A stretch of 64,000 nucleotides of DNA from Buddleja alternifolia (Eukaryota; Streptophyta; Magnoliopsida; Lamiales; Scrophulariaceae), in the NCBI GenBank assembly GCA_019426215.1, contig CM033402.1, positions 26,695,102 to 26,759,101 of the forward strand, written 5' to 3'. Every line of letters starts with the position of its first letter. Within the stretch, counting starts at the first letter, position 1. The position numbers were made by a program, and so were the translations under genes. Below are positions 44,304 through 57,090 of this stretch, piece by piece. The notes under the pieces were generated by a model that saw nothing but the letters and a program-made list of their open reading frames with translations, was not told the DNA's origin and made no database searches.

Positions 44304-45870
44304 AAGTAAACCACAAAGAGTTGCAGTATTTTGTGCAAATGAATAGAGTACTCTGAATAGGAATGTGCCATATTGTATTAGTAGATATGTGGCATTAAAT
44401 GTAGTCCAATACTATTATAATACTCTCGTGGTATCGTCAGTACATGTATGCAGTATGTTGTTACTCATATTGTGGTACTGAACGGTGCATCTCAACAATT
44501 TTTTTTAAATGATATATTTATATAACAATTGCCACATGTAGTCTTCCCAACTCAATTTTATGGTTCTTGAACCTTTCAAAATTAATGGCGAACGAACTTC
44601 AGATTATAACATGGTGTCACATGAGGGAGTTCGCGAAGGAAATGAAAAAACTGAAGAGATTTATAACTGACATCATATAACCCTGAGGAAGACTCAATTG
44701 TATTAGTACTTGAATATGCTTGTTATTGACTATAAGCTTGTTGAGTATGAAAATTTCTGTCCAAGTACATTCGAGCTTTTTACTCAGTAGTTTATTTTTG
44801 TTGACTGCATTTCCATTCCCTTCATTTCTTCTGAATTTTCAATAATAAGGGGTTGCATCATTTGGGTAAATATGTGAACCCAAATTTGAAGATGGAGTCC
44901 AACTTTATTCGAGGACAGTTTGGGGGAAATCATATAATGTGAATGGACCAATATCGTTGAGAAGTTGAACGTGTTGGTGAAAGTGATATTCGATGAGGAT
45001 ATAGAAGAGTTTTGTTGAATGTACATTGTATATGTTTATAATTGTATTTTATTCCTGATTAAAAAAAATAAAAATTGTCACGTTGTAGAATTTATATTAT
45101 TGGATGATTGAACTTTGATTTGCGAATATGCGTGGGGCAAGCTGCTCACGACTTTTTGATCAAACAAATATACCTCGATTTTGCAGCACATGGATAAAAT
45201 AAGTACATCAATGAATGTACTCTTGGACTAATGGTATGTAAATAATTCTTTGTATGCAGTATTTTATGCTTACACTTGAAGTATTGTTTGTTGTAACACG
45301 CAATGCTTAATGCCGATTGTATTACTAATTGTTGTTTTTCTCATTAATTGTAGGCTTGGGTGTATGAGCATATACCCTCTTTGGATGCCAACGCATTTTT
45401 TCTGCTTCTGCACAAGGATGTGCAGCAACTTGGAGCACGAAGTTCTAACCCTTTCTCAGTTAGAGATTAAAATATGCATAAGAAAAATATGTTGGAATCA
45501 TTAGATTGAAAGAAATAGTTGTTGTCCATCTTGACAATGATGATTCAACGGATGAAGCTGGCAGCAGAGATGAACATGGCGGGATGATATGCAATCGCAA
45601 GATTAAGAATGATGGTTAAGATGGAGACAAAGAAAAAAGAAATGAAAGTTGCACAAAGGCGACGTATGATCTTATTTATTTCATTACAAGAGGTGATATG
45701 GAGGAGAAAGGGAAAGATAGCGACATCGTCCACCCCCCCAACCAAAAATAGAAACAATCCTGAAAAAGGGACAAACCTACCAACCCTTAGGAGGTAAAAT
45801 ATTATTTAACAAAGTACTTATTTCAATCTAATATACGTCATTAAGTGTACCAACACACTTCATGTTGTAA
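44304..45870. other. Intergenic with a possible decayed gene or transposon fragment
   Basis: No open frame above about 80 codons. A short plus-strand stretch after a splice-acceptor-like ttaattgtag at about 45353 reads AWVYEHIPSLDANAFFLLLHK. A W-x-YEH-P block of this sort occurs in plant mobile-domain and DUF1985-type proteins often carried by transposons. That is only a hint. Other parts of the region show nothing. Confidence 0.3.
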
Positions 45871-45875
45871 GAAAC

Positions 45876-47678
45876 TGTTAGGAATTTCATGTTAGGTGTT
45901 TTGATGATGACAAGATAAGACTTTATGTTAGACCCCAAAAGAATGTAAGTTTATACTTTCATAGAATATATGTACAAGTGTTTGAAAGTTTATTAGTTTG
46001 TTAGGTTTGTAATTTTTATTTTTGTAGATTTTAGACTAAGTATTAGATACCAAGTCGCTAATAGAATTCTAGGTGAGTCTATTAGAGATGAAGTTGAAGA
46101 TCAGCGTCTGAAGTCCAGTGAAGATGAAGATTTGTCTTAAGCGTCTGTCAAACACTTAAAGACTATTTCAGGAGTTATGAATCAAGCGCTCAAGAGAATG
46201 TTCTTAGCGCCTAGCTAACACTAAAGGATTGTTCAAGGAGCGTTGATCCAAGCGCTCATTCACTCAAGCGATTCACCTGAAATACATCCTCAAGTCATCC
46301 AATCATCAACGGTCATTTATTTCCAACGGAAATAAATTCAAAACGCATTAAATGCTTGATAAGTGCATTAAATGTGACAAGACAATATGACTTGTGGACA
46401 AGCCACCTTTTGACTGGACTGTCAGTTTTTCAAAGTTCAAACATGCTCCTGGCCAATCGGAATCAGCAGAAATTAAGGAATGTCAGAAGAGGGACTATTT
46501 GAAGCTCTGCGTGAGGTACACGCGCCTGACTTGTGTCCAACGGACAAATCCCGAGATTTTCTATAAATAGTACCCTTCAGCTATCTCTGTGTGTGCACAT
46601 GTGAAAGACGTAAATGTGAAAGAGAGCTGAGAAATAATTTGAGAGAAAAGCTTGCAAACCCCATAGCCAAAATCTTTCAAGCTTCTCAAATACATTCCAG
46701 ACAGTCATCCGATATCTCAAACATCTTCCAAGAAGAACCCTACACTATTATTGAGATATACCAAGTTAGTTGAACTTCCCAACATCAAACAAACCTGTTA
46801 CAATAAACCCTCAACACCTTTCATCCGAGTGAGAAAGATTGTTGACTTCCACAAGCAGTATTTTTGAGTAAGAAAAGCTTGTTGAAGAAAGGTCTTTATT
46901 GGAGCTGAAGTCTGTGTGATCAAGGACCTCAAGGCCATCTTGGAGAAGATCTCTATTCGAGCTGAAATCTGTGTGATCAAGGAGCTCGAGATCGTCTTTC
47001 CAGAAGCAGAGGATTGAAGTGGCTTGTAGCAGAAATCTGTGTGACCAAGGAGCTTAAGTCATCCACATCCATCTCTTCCATTGTTCCCTATGTTGTAGAA
47101 GTCTCTGTGTGACTCTTTGAGAATCAATCTAGTGGATTGCCTCCGAGTGCAAAGGAGAAGAAGGACGTAGCTGGGATTACACCACCCAGTGAACCTTACA
47201 ATATTTTGTGTCACTTACTTCTTTATTGCTTTACTTTATATTTGCATATCATATCTTTAAAAAGGCATTAAAACAGTTAAGCGACTATTTTCAAAAGAGA
47301 ATGCTAAGCTTTCAAATCAGTCTTAAGCGCTTGACTAAGCGCTAAGCACTCTAAGCGTTCAAAACGTTTTAAAGAAAAGCAACTAAGGAAAACTTTGTGA
47401 CGCTAAAACCTTTCAAAGAGAAGACTTGTAAAATCATTCCGCTGTGCTAACCCTGATCAAAGGACTGAACGCTTAAACCTGAGTGGTTATAGTATTCAAA
47501 TCTTGAGTCTAAGTTAACTTTATCAAAAGAGTCTTCTAGTAAACGCTTAACCAAGCATTTACATTTTCAAGGATCCAAACTATTTTAGTACGAAAATTTG
47601 TGAAGTCGAAAAAGACTTCAGGGTCTATTCAGCCCCCCCCCCCTTCTAGACCCTTTCGTATGCCACTTGGGACCAACA
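45876..47678 (+). mobile_element. Solo LTR, family LTR1 (TSD GAAAC)
   Basis: The ends are TGTTAGGAATTTC and GGGACCAACA. The TSD GAAAC lies at 45871-45875 and 47679-47683. The TATA box ctataaatag is at 46561-46570. Repeated ctgtgtgatcaaggagctc-type units occur at 46910-47055, and a C-tract (about 13 C) at about 47631-47643. It is the longest intact-looking LTR1 example in plus orientation together with 6652-8197. Confidence 0.95.
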
Positions 47679-48154
47679 GAAACCATAATGCATATACCAC
47701 TTGTTTAATACACAATACTTCATATGGCCCAAAAAAGTACACCATGAAACTACGAATAATACTTTATGAATTGAGCAAACATACTTCATTCTTTATGAGA
47801 CTATAGTGCAATACTGCATAATTGAGTACAAAATATTATAAACTACTCTAGGTAGGGGTGTTCACGGACCAACCAACAATTTAAATTTCGGTCCGAACCA
47901 AAAATTTTGGTTCAGTTTTCGATTCAATTTTGATTTTTAGGTTCGGTTTACCAAACCAAACCAAAAATCAATTTTAATTTCTAATTAATATTTATAATAT
48001 AATATAATATTCTATAGGGTTTATTTTCATATTCAAAATATTTGGAAAAGGTGGAAAAGAAAAGCCCTTCAATTCAGTCTTCATTCATGCAACAACTTCT
48101 GTCTTTATCTCTTTGTAAAAAAAGCCATGTTTAGTTCAGTCTCCAACACTGAAG

Positions 48155-48897
48155 CATGGTTCGCCGTAACGGTTGCGGTGTTTGTCGCGGAGGCCACCGT
48201 TCCAGTTCCATGGCACCGTCGCGGAACGGTCGCGGACGTTCCACAATTTTTTGGCTTAAATTGCTCAAAAATTATAAAAAAAAATATCCTTAAAAACTTT
48301 ATAATTAGTAAATATTGTATGAATGTCTATCTTTATTAATTATTCTATAAAACGGAATGCAATTTGGAAATAGAATTATTAATTAAACTGTAGAATGGTT
48401 TTTTGTGGGTTATAATTAAATTCTTGTTTATTTAGAAGAATTTATTTGGTTTTGGCGTGGGAAGGTTCATAGGGATTTTCTATACTTGTAGCAGTGTACA
48501 ATAAGGATTCAGCATTAACAAGCACCTGCTATATATATATATATATATAATCCTTTCCACTTTATCCCTGCCAGTATAGAATGAATTATGAAGGTATAAG
48601 GCTTCATTTTCAGCCTTTTGTTCGCCATTTTCAGCCTTTTACCTCCACCTTTGACCGCCATTTTCAGCCTTTGACCGCTACTTTCAGTCTCTGCATCTCT
48701 CCAGAACGCCGTTCCGTGGCCGAGAGACGCCGGAACGGCCGCTCCAAAGCCGCATCTCGGCCATATCGCCGCTTTTCGGCCGTTCCGGAACGGTCCACAT
48801 ACAAAACCGAAATGCCCGTGAATTTTGGAACGGCGGGGGCCGTTCCCGTTCCGGAACGGCCGTTCCGGCCGCGAAAGCGGCGTTCCGGCGAACCATG
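48155..48897. mobile_element. GC-rich hAT-like MITE nested in the hAT-like element
   Basis: The terminal inverted repeat is CATGGTTCGCCG...CGGCGAACCATG. The 8-bp duplication CACTGAAG/CACTGAAA lies at 48147-48154 and 48898-48905. The outer parts are very GC-rich with many gttccggaacgg repeats; the centre (48250-48590) is AT-rich with an (AT)n run at 48530-48549. Overlapping open frames at its right end reflect base composition, not genes. Confidence 0.85.
48603..48690. repeat. Short tandem repeat, ~20 bp
   Basis: The unit cattttcagcctttgaccgc is present about four times with small changes inside the GC-rich MITE. Confidence 0.7.
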
Positions 48898-49439
48898 CAC
48901 TGAAACCAACCACGCTGCAAGTTGCGACTCCGGTCACTCTACTACCGGACACCGATGACCACTATCCATGATCTACGAGCTGCGATCAGGTTCAATTTGT
49001 TTGTGGACAATGGTTTAGGGATGAATTTTGTGATTTAAATAAGCAAGTTTTTTCAGAAAAAAAAAGCAAAAGTAAAAAAGAGTAGATTTTTTATTTATTT
49101 TTTTTCCAGAATTTCGGTTCAATCAAAATCAAACCGAAAAAATTCGATTTTTAACCAAACCGAACCAAGCTTTTTTGGTTCGATTTTTGGTTCAAAATTT
49201 TGAAAAATCAAAATTTCGGTTCAGTTCGGTTCCAAAACCGACTAATGAACACCCCAAACTCTATGTGCTCCACTGTAATAAAGTGGAACTCCAAATGAGC
49301 TTAGCTTAGAACCACCAACACTCCACCTATTTATAGTGTGGAATGAGCTTCAAGACTCCTTGACAAACCAATGTGGGACAAATGCATGTGATGAAGACTC
49401 AATGTGGGACACTATAATATCTATTACCATTGTCGGCAA

Positions 49440-50714
49440 TGACACGAGAAATCCTCACGTGTTTGCATAGCAAGTGGACTAATCGTGTGTAGTGTTTAAA
49501 GTGGATAATAAGTCCGGAATATCGATTCCACAGAGACTAGTATTTTAGACTTATGAGAAATTAAAGCAAGAGTAAACTAAAGCAATTAAAGATGAAGAAA
49601 CATTAAAGCAATTAAAGATGAAGAAATAGTTCAAGCACGATGATGGAAAGAATGATCAGAAAGACGACTAAGACACTTGTATTGACACAGATTGATTCGT
49701 TATCTGCATAACTGTTGTTCTTCAAGTTATTAGACTATTGTTGCTATGGTGGAATTTTTTTTTAGGGTAATTATCAAGTGATCCCTCTGTATTAATGACC
49801 TATACTTGATTGGGGGTAATCAATCATATGCATGCATTAACGAGCTAGAAATTCCCTGGATTCAATCCAGCTAACAGCATCCGGAGCATGTAGTCATCCC
49901 TAGCATCTACTAACTTAGAAGATGTTATGATTTCTTTTGCACCCCAACTTACCTTCTCCCGATTGACTAAGCTAGGCAATTGCTAATCACATGAATGTAT
50001 TAAAAGCACAAATAGCATAACACATAGCAACCATAGAATTAACTCAAAGAAAACAACTTTTATATGTAAACATAATCAATCACCTTTACATGGCCTTAGT
50101 CTAAGAAATTAGTTCATAACTACAAATGAAAAGATACAAAGAAAGAGAATGATATGCATAGATAAATATGTATCTAGATCTAAGAAACTCCTTATTGTTG
50201 ATAATGATCCTCTTCCTTCTTCTTGCTCCTCAAAAATATGTAAAGGTGGCCTAAAGGGAGCTAAAAACAGAATTAAAGTTGTCTCTCCAACCTTAGGAAC
50301 TGATCTAGTAAATATATGGGTGAAAAAAGGACTCCAACTTGAAACAAAATTGGTAATTTCCAAAAATTGCTCAGCCGAGCCCGACTTTCGAAAGTCCAAT
50401 TTCTCCACATTCGGACATTGATTATTTCTTAAAATTTTGACTTTGACTGGCCGACGCTCGAATGTTGCATTCCTATCATTCGGACGTTGAAAGAGACTCA
50501 CTCTTGAACATTAAAATTTTGCATATTCGAGCGTTGAGAGCAGAAACATCGGATTTTTTTACATTTTTGACCGTTTTCCTCATTTGTGATGCTTTTACAG
50601 CTGAACTCAAATATCATACAAATCAAACGCATATGTGGCATAAGTCACTCATAATCAAGTGTAAATCATGCAAATATACTGCTCGAAAACACATAAATAT
50701 CACACCGATCAACA
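49440..50714 (-). mobile_element. LTR3-family gypsy LTR, 3' LTR of a minus-strand element
   Basis: The reverse ends are TGACACGAGAAATCC and CACACCGATCAACA. It matches the plus-oriented LTR3 at 52255-52583 and 62499-63582. On its right is the sense-strand polypurine AAGTTTGGGGG, so this is the 3' LTR. 49266-49439, to its left, is unassigned AT-rich DNA with two caatgtgggaca copies. Confidence 0.75.
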
Positions 50715-52254
50715 CCCCCAAACTTACCCATTGATCGTCCTCGATCAAAGATCAACTAAGAAACATCAAGTAAGGGAAAAACAAAGCAAAAACAAAAACA
50801 AAACAAAAAGGATAAACTCACTTTCGTGGAGTAAATGATTGCGCTTATCATGTGCAACAAGCCTTGAAACCTTGTTGTTACGCAAAAAGGACGAGTATAG
50901 TCTCGTGAGAGTTCACAGACGATATACCCACAAAATCAAATAAATTTCAGCCACACCCAATCAATACACATCAAGTAGTTATCAAGAAACAATGGCACGA
51001 GATCAACCTTTAAATCTCAAAATTATACATACATATTAAATAAATGTTTATGTGGCACCAAGAATTGTAAAGATAACCCAAGGGTGTAGAGAAAATAAGT
51101 CTAAGGTATTATAGTCAAATCACATCCTTACCAAATTTTGGGCATTAATCCCTTATATTTCAACATCGGTCAATCACAAGGCACAAGAATCATAAACAAT
51201 CTCATAGGCATTTAAATTCCATCAACTCAAACAAATTCAACTCTAAACTCATATAAAATTTCCATTTAAATCCATAAAGGCTAGACCATGTGCAATATTA
51301 TATTTCATTAGGCTTTCTATAGCACCCATGTATCAAGCTTTAGGCCAACGACTCCCAACCAAATGGCTTTAGGGCATTAAGTGTAGAGACACTCCTAAGG
51401 GCTTAATCACTCGAGTGTCAAAGGCCACCAAACAAAACTAGTCCATTCATTCAATTAACTTGCATTGGTTTGAGTGAAGCTCAAATTAGCATAATAGTAC
51501 AGTATCTAGGCATGTTACTTTTCACCTCCAGTACTAATCAGCCTGACTTTTCAAGTCATACCATTCATCAATCTTATTTAGTCATTCATTATTAAGCATA
51601 TAAAGCAACTAATCAACTTATGACCTTTATGAAAAATCTAACTCAATATTTTCGGGAAAAAAAATTCTTAAGTGTTTCAAGATAGTTAACCACTCAACTC
51701 ATCTACCCTCGACGTATGTACAATGTGTATCATCTAAAGAAATCTATTCTAATCTAGGGTCCCTCAAGCAAAACAAAGATATGTAGTGTCCATTAAATTT
51801 AAAAATTCAAGGAATCATGCCATTGAACTCAAGTTAATCAATCTCAATACATCAATTAGAAGGCCATTTTTTTTCATGCTCGTATACCCAACATAAAAGA
51901 ATATAAGCATGTAATAGCAAACAAATTCCCCCCAAACTTGAACTAAAAACACGAAAGCATGATCACGTACCACACTCCACCCCCAAACATAAAATTCAAC
52001 ATTGTCCTCAATGTTGCACCAAATAAAGCACATAAAAAGAGTGAAAGATATAATAAACCGTTTAGGATGCTGAAAAGCAAACCCGAATTCCTCACGTGCG
52101 TTTTTCTGTTCCAAGTTCACTCAAAAGCTAATAACTCAATTCCAATCCAAGCCAGCTACTATGCGATAAGATAGTAAACACGACAAAACTGAACAAGCAT
52201 CAAAATATTGAACAGAACAAACTGCATCATAAATGAATATATCAATTAAGTACA
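50715..52254 (-). other. Gypsy 3' untranslated region
   Basis: Begins with the polypurine tract (plus strand cccccaaactta at 50715). It contains a second cccccaaacttgaa at about 51928 and cccccaaacataaaattcaa at about 51980, followed by cattgtcctcaatg. These motifs are typical of the long 3' UTR of plant gypsy elements. No coding supported. Confidence 0.55.
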
Positions 52255-52583
52255 GACAGGTTAAGATTTTACGTGTTTTAGAGGCCCTTATTTGTGAGAT
52301 TTACATGGATTTATGCATGATTTTATACCACATATGCATGTAATTTTTCTATTTAGTGAATACAGGTAAATATCAATACAACTTAGGAAAAAAGGTGAAA
52401 AATGATCATAAAAGAAGATTCGGAGTACAAAAAAATTGTTTACTGCACCTGACATCCAAACGTGAGTCATGGGACGTTTGTACATGGACCAGTCAAGACT
52501 CGAACTTGTGAAGAATGGCGTTCGTACGTGAGGAGATTTCAAAGAATTCAGTTACTAGAGATGACGTCCGAACGTGAGGAGGT
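52255..52583 (+). mobile_element. LTR3-family gypsy LTR, 5' part
   Basis: From about 52255 the sequence aligns with the 5' part of LTR3 in reverse (shared attttacgtgtttt, ccacatatgc). It ends at the copia D insertion and continues at 62499. The exact left end is uncertain. It carries several ACGTNCGAACGT-like motifs at 52455-52580. Confidence 0.6.
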
Positions 52584-54723
52584 TGTTGGGTTGACTCATC
52601 CCCTCGGGTGGCTCGTGGCAGCGGAAATTAAAATTTTACAAAAGTAAACGTACAACCAACCAAAAACAGGAATATAGAATTGGTTCGATCGAATTCGATA
52701 AGGAGGTAAACGAAATTATACCTTTTGAAAATTTCGTTTCACCTCGAACTTTGGATCTCAGCAACCCTGTGGTGCAAATCCACACAATTTCCCTTGGGTG
52801 AGAAATTGCCCGTCGTCTTTTCGTATCTCCCGATTTAGAGTGCTCCAAGCGTCGCACCTCTAAGATGTATCCACACTTTGTTCAAGTCACCAATCATCTT
52901 GCCTTGCATGCTAAACAACAAAACGATTCTAAGCTTAACTTAGGCTTGATTATATGAAGGGTAGGAATATTTTCTAAGTCGTTTAATTCAACACATGAAT
53001 AGAACGACGTCTTGTTGGAAAGGGAGAAGAAGGTGGCCGATTTTAGAGTCTAGGGAGGGGTGAATTTTTCCAGCAAAAATCATCATCGTTTTTAGTCTCC
53101 TTCTTCTCTTATTTATAGGTGAAGATTACCTAGAGTCCAATTAGGAAAAGGAAACTTCCTTTCTCCTAAACTCTCTAGTAATCCTTATCCTATGAAGACT
53201 TGGAGAAGGGAAAAACTCTTTTCCTCCTCCACCACATGTAAAAAATCGCCCCCTTCCCTTATTATCACTCAAGAAATCGGTCAACACATTCAATTGGACT
53301 CTAGGGTTCAATTTTGACTTCTCAATTTAATTATAGGCACAACCCATCAATTAAATACAAGTCAAATTAAATCCAACCAATTAATTCCAACATTTATTTA
53401 TTTAACTTGGGCTCCACCCAATTAAATAAAATACTTGGACTCTACTAGGTCCATTAATTTAATTAATTCTACAAGATTAATTAAAAAAGTAAAATTAATT
53501 GAATCCTTCAATTAATTTATATTCCATATTAGGAAAGTACTACACTTTCCTAATTCCCTCAATTTCCTCGAAATTGATTAATCACATCTATTCAAGCAGT
53601 GACTCTCTCGAGTTAGTGTGTGATCCCTGAGGCTCGTTTCTATCTAGTAGTAAGTACACTTTTCTACAGTGCTAGTGTATCTTCCAAAAATGGAAAGTAC
53701 TAGATTAAATCAATCATTTGATTTAATCAAGCCTCGAATTAGTCACCAAGCTAATTCTCAGCACTTACAAATCGCGGTTTCCCACCTAGCATAGGGTCCC
53801 GAAGACCTAGATAAAACGAAAGTAAAGATACGCCTTTTGCGATCTTGATCCTCGCATAAGTAAGATCTCTCTATCTAATCTCCCGATTGAATGTAGAGCA
53901 GTGGCTAAGGTCGAAGCTCTATTAATTCAATACTATGTTTCCCACGTTATGTGAAATCGACTTCGACTATCTAAACGAGGAAACCCTACGCCTCTTTAGA
54001 TATCATACTTCGGCCGAAGATTCCTTAAGTCGATTCACTATGTAACCATAGGAGATTAACCGACTGGCTAGTGTCAGAAATAGATTCCTCTTGATTCTCA
54101 CGTGCCTTACTACGTAAGACGTGCATGTCTGAGTTTGCCCATATTCGATCATCTAAAGTGATCATGTAACAAATCAAGAACATGCACGGTTACGCATAAG
54201 ACATCCAATGGAATCTTAGGTCCATAAGGATTACTCTTATACTACAAGACCACTGGAAGTTCCACATTCGACTGGGAATCCATTTTAGGAACTTCCATAG
54301 GGTTGTTTAGTTCGCCCATTACCACAATGACAACCCTCATATATGCATTGGCTTTCACCGTGCCAGTATCTATGGAACGAGATACACTTCTACCAGAGTA
54401 TGCATCATATGAGCAAGTCTTTTAGGTTGCATCGATATCCCTTTATCTCGATGAACCCTTTCACGACTTGGAACAATGTTTAAAGATCACAGCCTTCGAG
54501 ACATATTCCATCATTGCCACACCCAATGTGCAATGATGTCCCATAGCTATGTGTTATCCTTCAGGACTTTATTCGAAGCCAAAGTAAACTAATTTAAGAA
54601 TAAAAACATGCCACACATATAAAGAGATTAAGTTTATTTATAAGAAAATGATTGTTCAACTCTAGAGTTACTATTACAAAGAATGGCGCTCAATAATTGG
54701 TGCGCCGGGCACTAACTCTAACA
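52584..54723 (-). mobile_element. Element D 3' LTR
   Basis: Reversed LTR; the ends are TGTTGGGTTGACTC and AACTCTAACA. The inverted TATA box (ttatttatagg) is near 53109-53120. A near-duplicate lies at 60352-62493. Confidence 0.95.
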
Positions 54724-54737
54724 ATCTCCCACTTGCC
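54724..54737 (-). other. Element D polypurine tract
   Basis: The plus strand reads atctcccacttgcc, so the sense strand is GGCAAGTGGGAGAT next to the 3' LTR. It is the same tract as in element A (8287-8296). Confidence 0.85.
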
Positions 54738-55192
54738 CTAGCGCCAATTGCCCATGTACTTAAGGCCCATTCTTCCCAGATGTCCTTCAAATACTTTTTG
54801 GCCAAGGGGTTTGGTGAGTGGGTCCGCTATGTTGTCCGCTGTGTCCACGTGCTCCATTCGCACGTCGCCTCTTCCAATGATTTCTCGTATCAATCGGAAT
54901 TTCCTCAAAACATGTTTGGATTTCTGATGAGACCTCGACTCTTTTGCTTGCGCAATAGCCCCGTTGTTATCACAGTATACCGTTACTGGATCCCCAACGG
55001 ATGGAACGACACCCAATTCTTGGATGAAGTTTCTCATCCAAACAGCTTCTTTTGCAGTCTCATTTGCTGCAATAAATTCTGCTTCAGTGGTGGTGTCGGC
55101 TATGGTTGCTTGCTTGAAACTCTTCCAGCTAACCGCTCCGCCATTAAGTAGAAAAACAAACCCAGAGACCGACTTCGAGTCATGCTTGTCGT
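54738..55192 (-). pseudogene. Element D RNase H, out of frame
   Basis: Downstream of a frameshift near 55190 the reading continues KHDSKSVSGFVFLLNGGAV, then TTTEAEFIAANETAKEAVW, VYCDNNGAIAQAKESRSH, HVDTADNIADPLTKPL, ending GLKYMGNWR at 54738. This is RNase H of the Ty1/copia type, which removes template RNA during reverse transcription. The upstream half-motif FTDSSF lies in the other frame (end of 55180-56988). Confidence 0.9.
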
Positions 55193-56988
55193 GGGAAACT
55201 CGAATCAGTAAACCCCTCTACTTCCAATTCTCCTCGTCCGTATATCAAGAACAAGTCCTTAGTTCTCCTCAGATACTTAAGGATTGTTTTCACCGAACTC
55301 CAGTGTGCTATGCCTGGATTCGCTTGATATCGACTGCATGCACTCAATGTATAAGCTACATCGGGTCTTGTGCATATCATCGCGTACATTATACTACCTA
55401 TCGCAAAAGCATAGGGAGTTTTGGACATTTTCACTCTTTCTTCCTCAGTCTTTGGGCACATAGACTTGGAAAGTGTGATACCATGCCCTATTGGCAAGAA
55501 TCCCTTCTTGGACTCTTCCATCTCAAATCTTTTGAGTACGCGATCGATATATGCAGATTGGGAGAGACCTAGCATCCTACTCGATCTATCCCTGTAGATC
55601 TTCATACCGAGTATATAGGACGCCTCTCCCATATCTTTCATGGAGAATTTTTTAGAGAGCCATACTTTAGTTGACTGCATCATCCCTACATCATTTCCAA
55701 TTAGTAGGATGTCATCGACATAAAGTATGATGAACGCGACTGCGCTCCCACTGTCTTTCTTATACACACATGCCTCTTCAATGTTTTGAACGTATCCATA
55801 CTCTTGTATGACAGTGTCAAAACGTTTGTTCCAACTTCGAGAAGCTTGCTTAAGTCCATAGATGGACCTTTGGAGTTTACACACTTTGTGTTCGCTCCCT
55901 TTGGATGTAAAGCCCTCTGACTGTTGCATGTAAATCTCTTCCTCAATTTCTCCATTGAGGAATGCAGTCTTTACATCCATCTGCCATATTTCATAATCAA
56001 AATATGCAGATATCGCAAGCATAATCCTAATGGATTTCAGCATAGCCACTGGCGAGAAAGTTTCCTCATAGTCAATCCCTTGTCTTTGAGTAAATCCTTT
56101 TGCCACGAGACGAGCCTTATAGGTTACTACCTCTCCATCGACTCCAAGATTTCGCTTGTAGACCCACTTACAGCTAATGGGCTTGATGCCCTCAGGTGGG
56201 TCAACCAAGGTCCATACCTTGTTGGAGTACATGGAGTCCATTTCGAATGTCATGGCCTCTAACCATTTTCTCGAATCAATGTCAGACATTGCACTCTTAA
56301 AACTTTTCGGATCAGAGTCTAGGGGATGATCTTGAGTTGCCTCCTCCTGCAATAGGCCTAGCCATTTTTCAGGCTCCTTTCGAATCCTCGTTGATCTCCT
56401 GAAAGGTTGTGTGTTTTCGGTGGTTGCCACTGATGTAGCCTCGTTGGTGTCAGGTGGGTTAATTTGTATTTCTTGACTTGATCCATTCTCATGGACCTCA
56501 TCAAGTTCTACAGCCTCGCCTTTTCTATCTAGAAGATGACCCCTCTCTAAGAAATTGGCGTTTCTCGAAACAACAACCTTTTGTTCTGTTGGGCTGTAGA
56601 AGTAATATCCAAAAATTTCCTTTGGATATCCTACAAAATAGCACAAAGAGGAATAGGGGTCCAATTTGTCTCCCACTAAATGATTTACATAAGCTGGACA
56701 CCCCCATATTCTTAAATGATTATATGAGGGCGTCTTTCCACACCAACTTTCATATGGGGTATTGAGCACCGTCTTGCTAGGCGATATATTCAATCGATAG
56801 ACAGCCGTTTCAAGAGCATAGCCCCACATGGACTTAGGAACTTTAGTGAAACTCATCATGGATCGAACCATATCTAGCAATGTTCGATTCCTTCGCTCGG
56901 CTACCCCGTTATGTTGAGGTGTGCCGGGCGGTGTCCACTGTGAGAGAATTCCATTCTCTCTAAGATAATCAAGAAACTCGGTAGACAA
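55180..56988 (-). CDS. Element D pol: integrase C-terminus and reverse transcriptase
   Basis: A 602-codon open frame. Residues 1-80 hold the end of the integrase core with the catalytic Glu31 (PQHNGVAERRNRTLLD). Residues 90-220 are a linker. RT spans about 255-500: WVYKRNLGVDGEVVTYKARL, FSPVA, MDVKTAFLNG (338-346), SIYGLKQA, and YVDD at 423-426. The thumb and connection run to RNase H, where FTDSSF is followed by a frameshift and stop. The true polyprotein starts upstream; the frame is in phase with the integrase segment across a single stop at 57091-57093. It is the best preserved retroelement frame in the window. Confidence 0.9.
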   Translation of the reverse strand: MSTEFLDYLRENGILSQWTPPGTPQHNGVAERRNRTLLDMVRSMMSFTKVPKSMWGYALETAVYRLNISPSKTVLNTPYESWCGKTPSYNHLRIWGCPAYVNHLVGDKLDPYSSLCYFVGYPKEIFGYYFYSPTEQKVVVSRNANFLERGHLLDRKGEAVELDEVHENGSSQEIQINPPDTNEATSVATTENTQPFRRSTRIRKEPEKWLGLLQEEATQDHPLDSDPKSFKSAMSDIDSRKWLEAMTFEMDSMYSNKVWTLVDPPEGIKPISCKWVYKRNLGVDGEVVTYKARLVAKGFTQRQGIDYEETFSPVAMLKSIRIMLAISAYFDYEIWQMDVKTAFLNGEIEEEIYMQQSEGFTSKGSEHKVCKLQRSIYGLKQASRSWNKRFDTVIQEYGYVQNIEEACVYKKDSGSAVAFIILYVDDILLIGNDVGMMQSTKVWLSKKFSMKDMGEASYILGMKIYRDRSSRMLGLSQSAYIDRVLKRFEMEESKKGFLPIGHGITLSKSMCPKTEEERVKMSKTPYAFAIGSIMYAMICTRPDVAYTLSACSRYQANPGIAHWSSVKTILKYLRRTKDLFLIYGRGELEVEGFTDSSFPRQA

Positions 56989-57090
56989 GTATTCACCTCC
57001 TCGATCCGATCGAAGAGCCTTAATACTTCTACCAAGTTGCTTCTCTACTTCATTTCTGAACTCCTTAAACTTCTCAAAGGATTCAGATTT

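Larger units (their letters stand above)
47853..49257. mobile_element. hAT-like element with long inverted ends
   Basis: The ends are TAGGGGTGTTCA and TGAACACCCCAA. The 8-bp duplication ACTCTAGG/ACTCTATG (one mismatch) lies at 47845-47852 and 49258-49265. The arms are rich in ggttcggttt/aaccgaacc text extending over more than 100 bp on both sides. There is no transposase coding, so it is non-autonomous. It carries a second element inside (48155-48897). Confidence 0.8.

Noticed and set aside
48515..48958. Several overlapping 78-145-codon frames on both strands
   Set aside because: They lie in the GC-rich inverted repeats of the nested hAT-like MITE and arise from the lack of AT-rich stop codons.
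51815..52120. 101-codon minus-strand frame in the gypsy 3' UTR
   Set aside because: No domain, AT-rich hydrophobic text, and it lies in a known non-coding part of the element.
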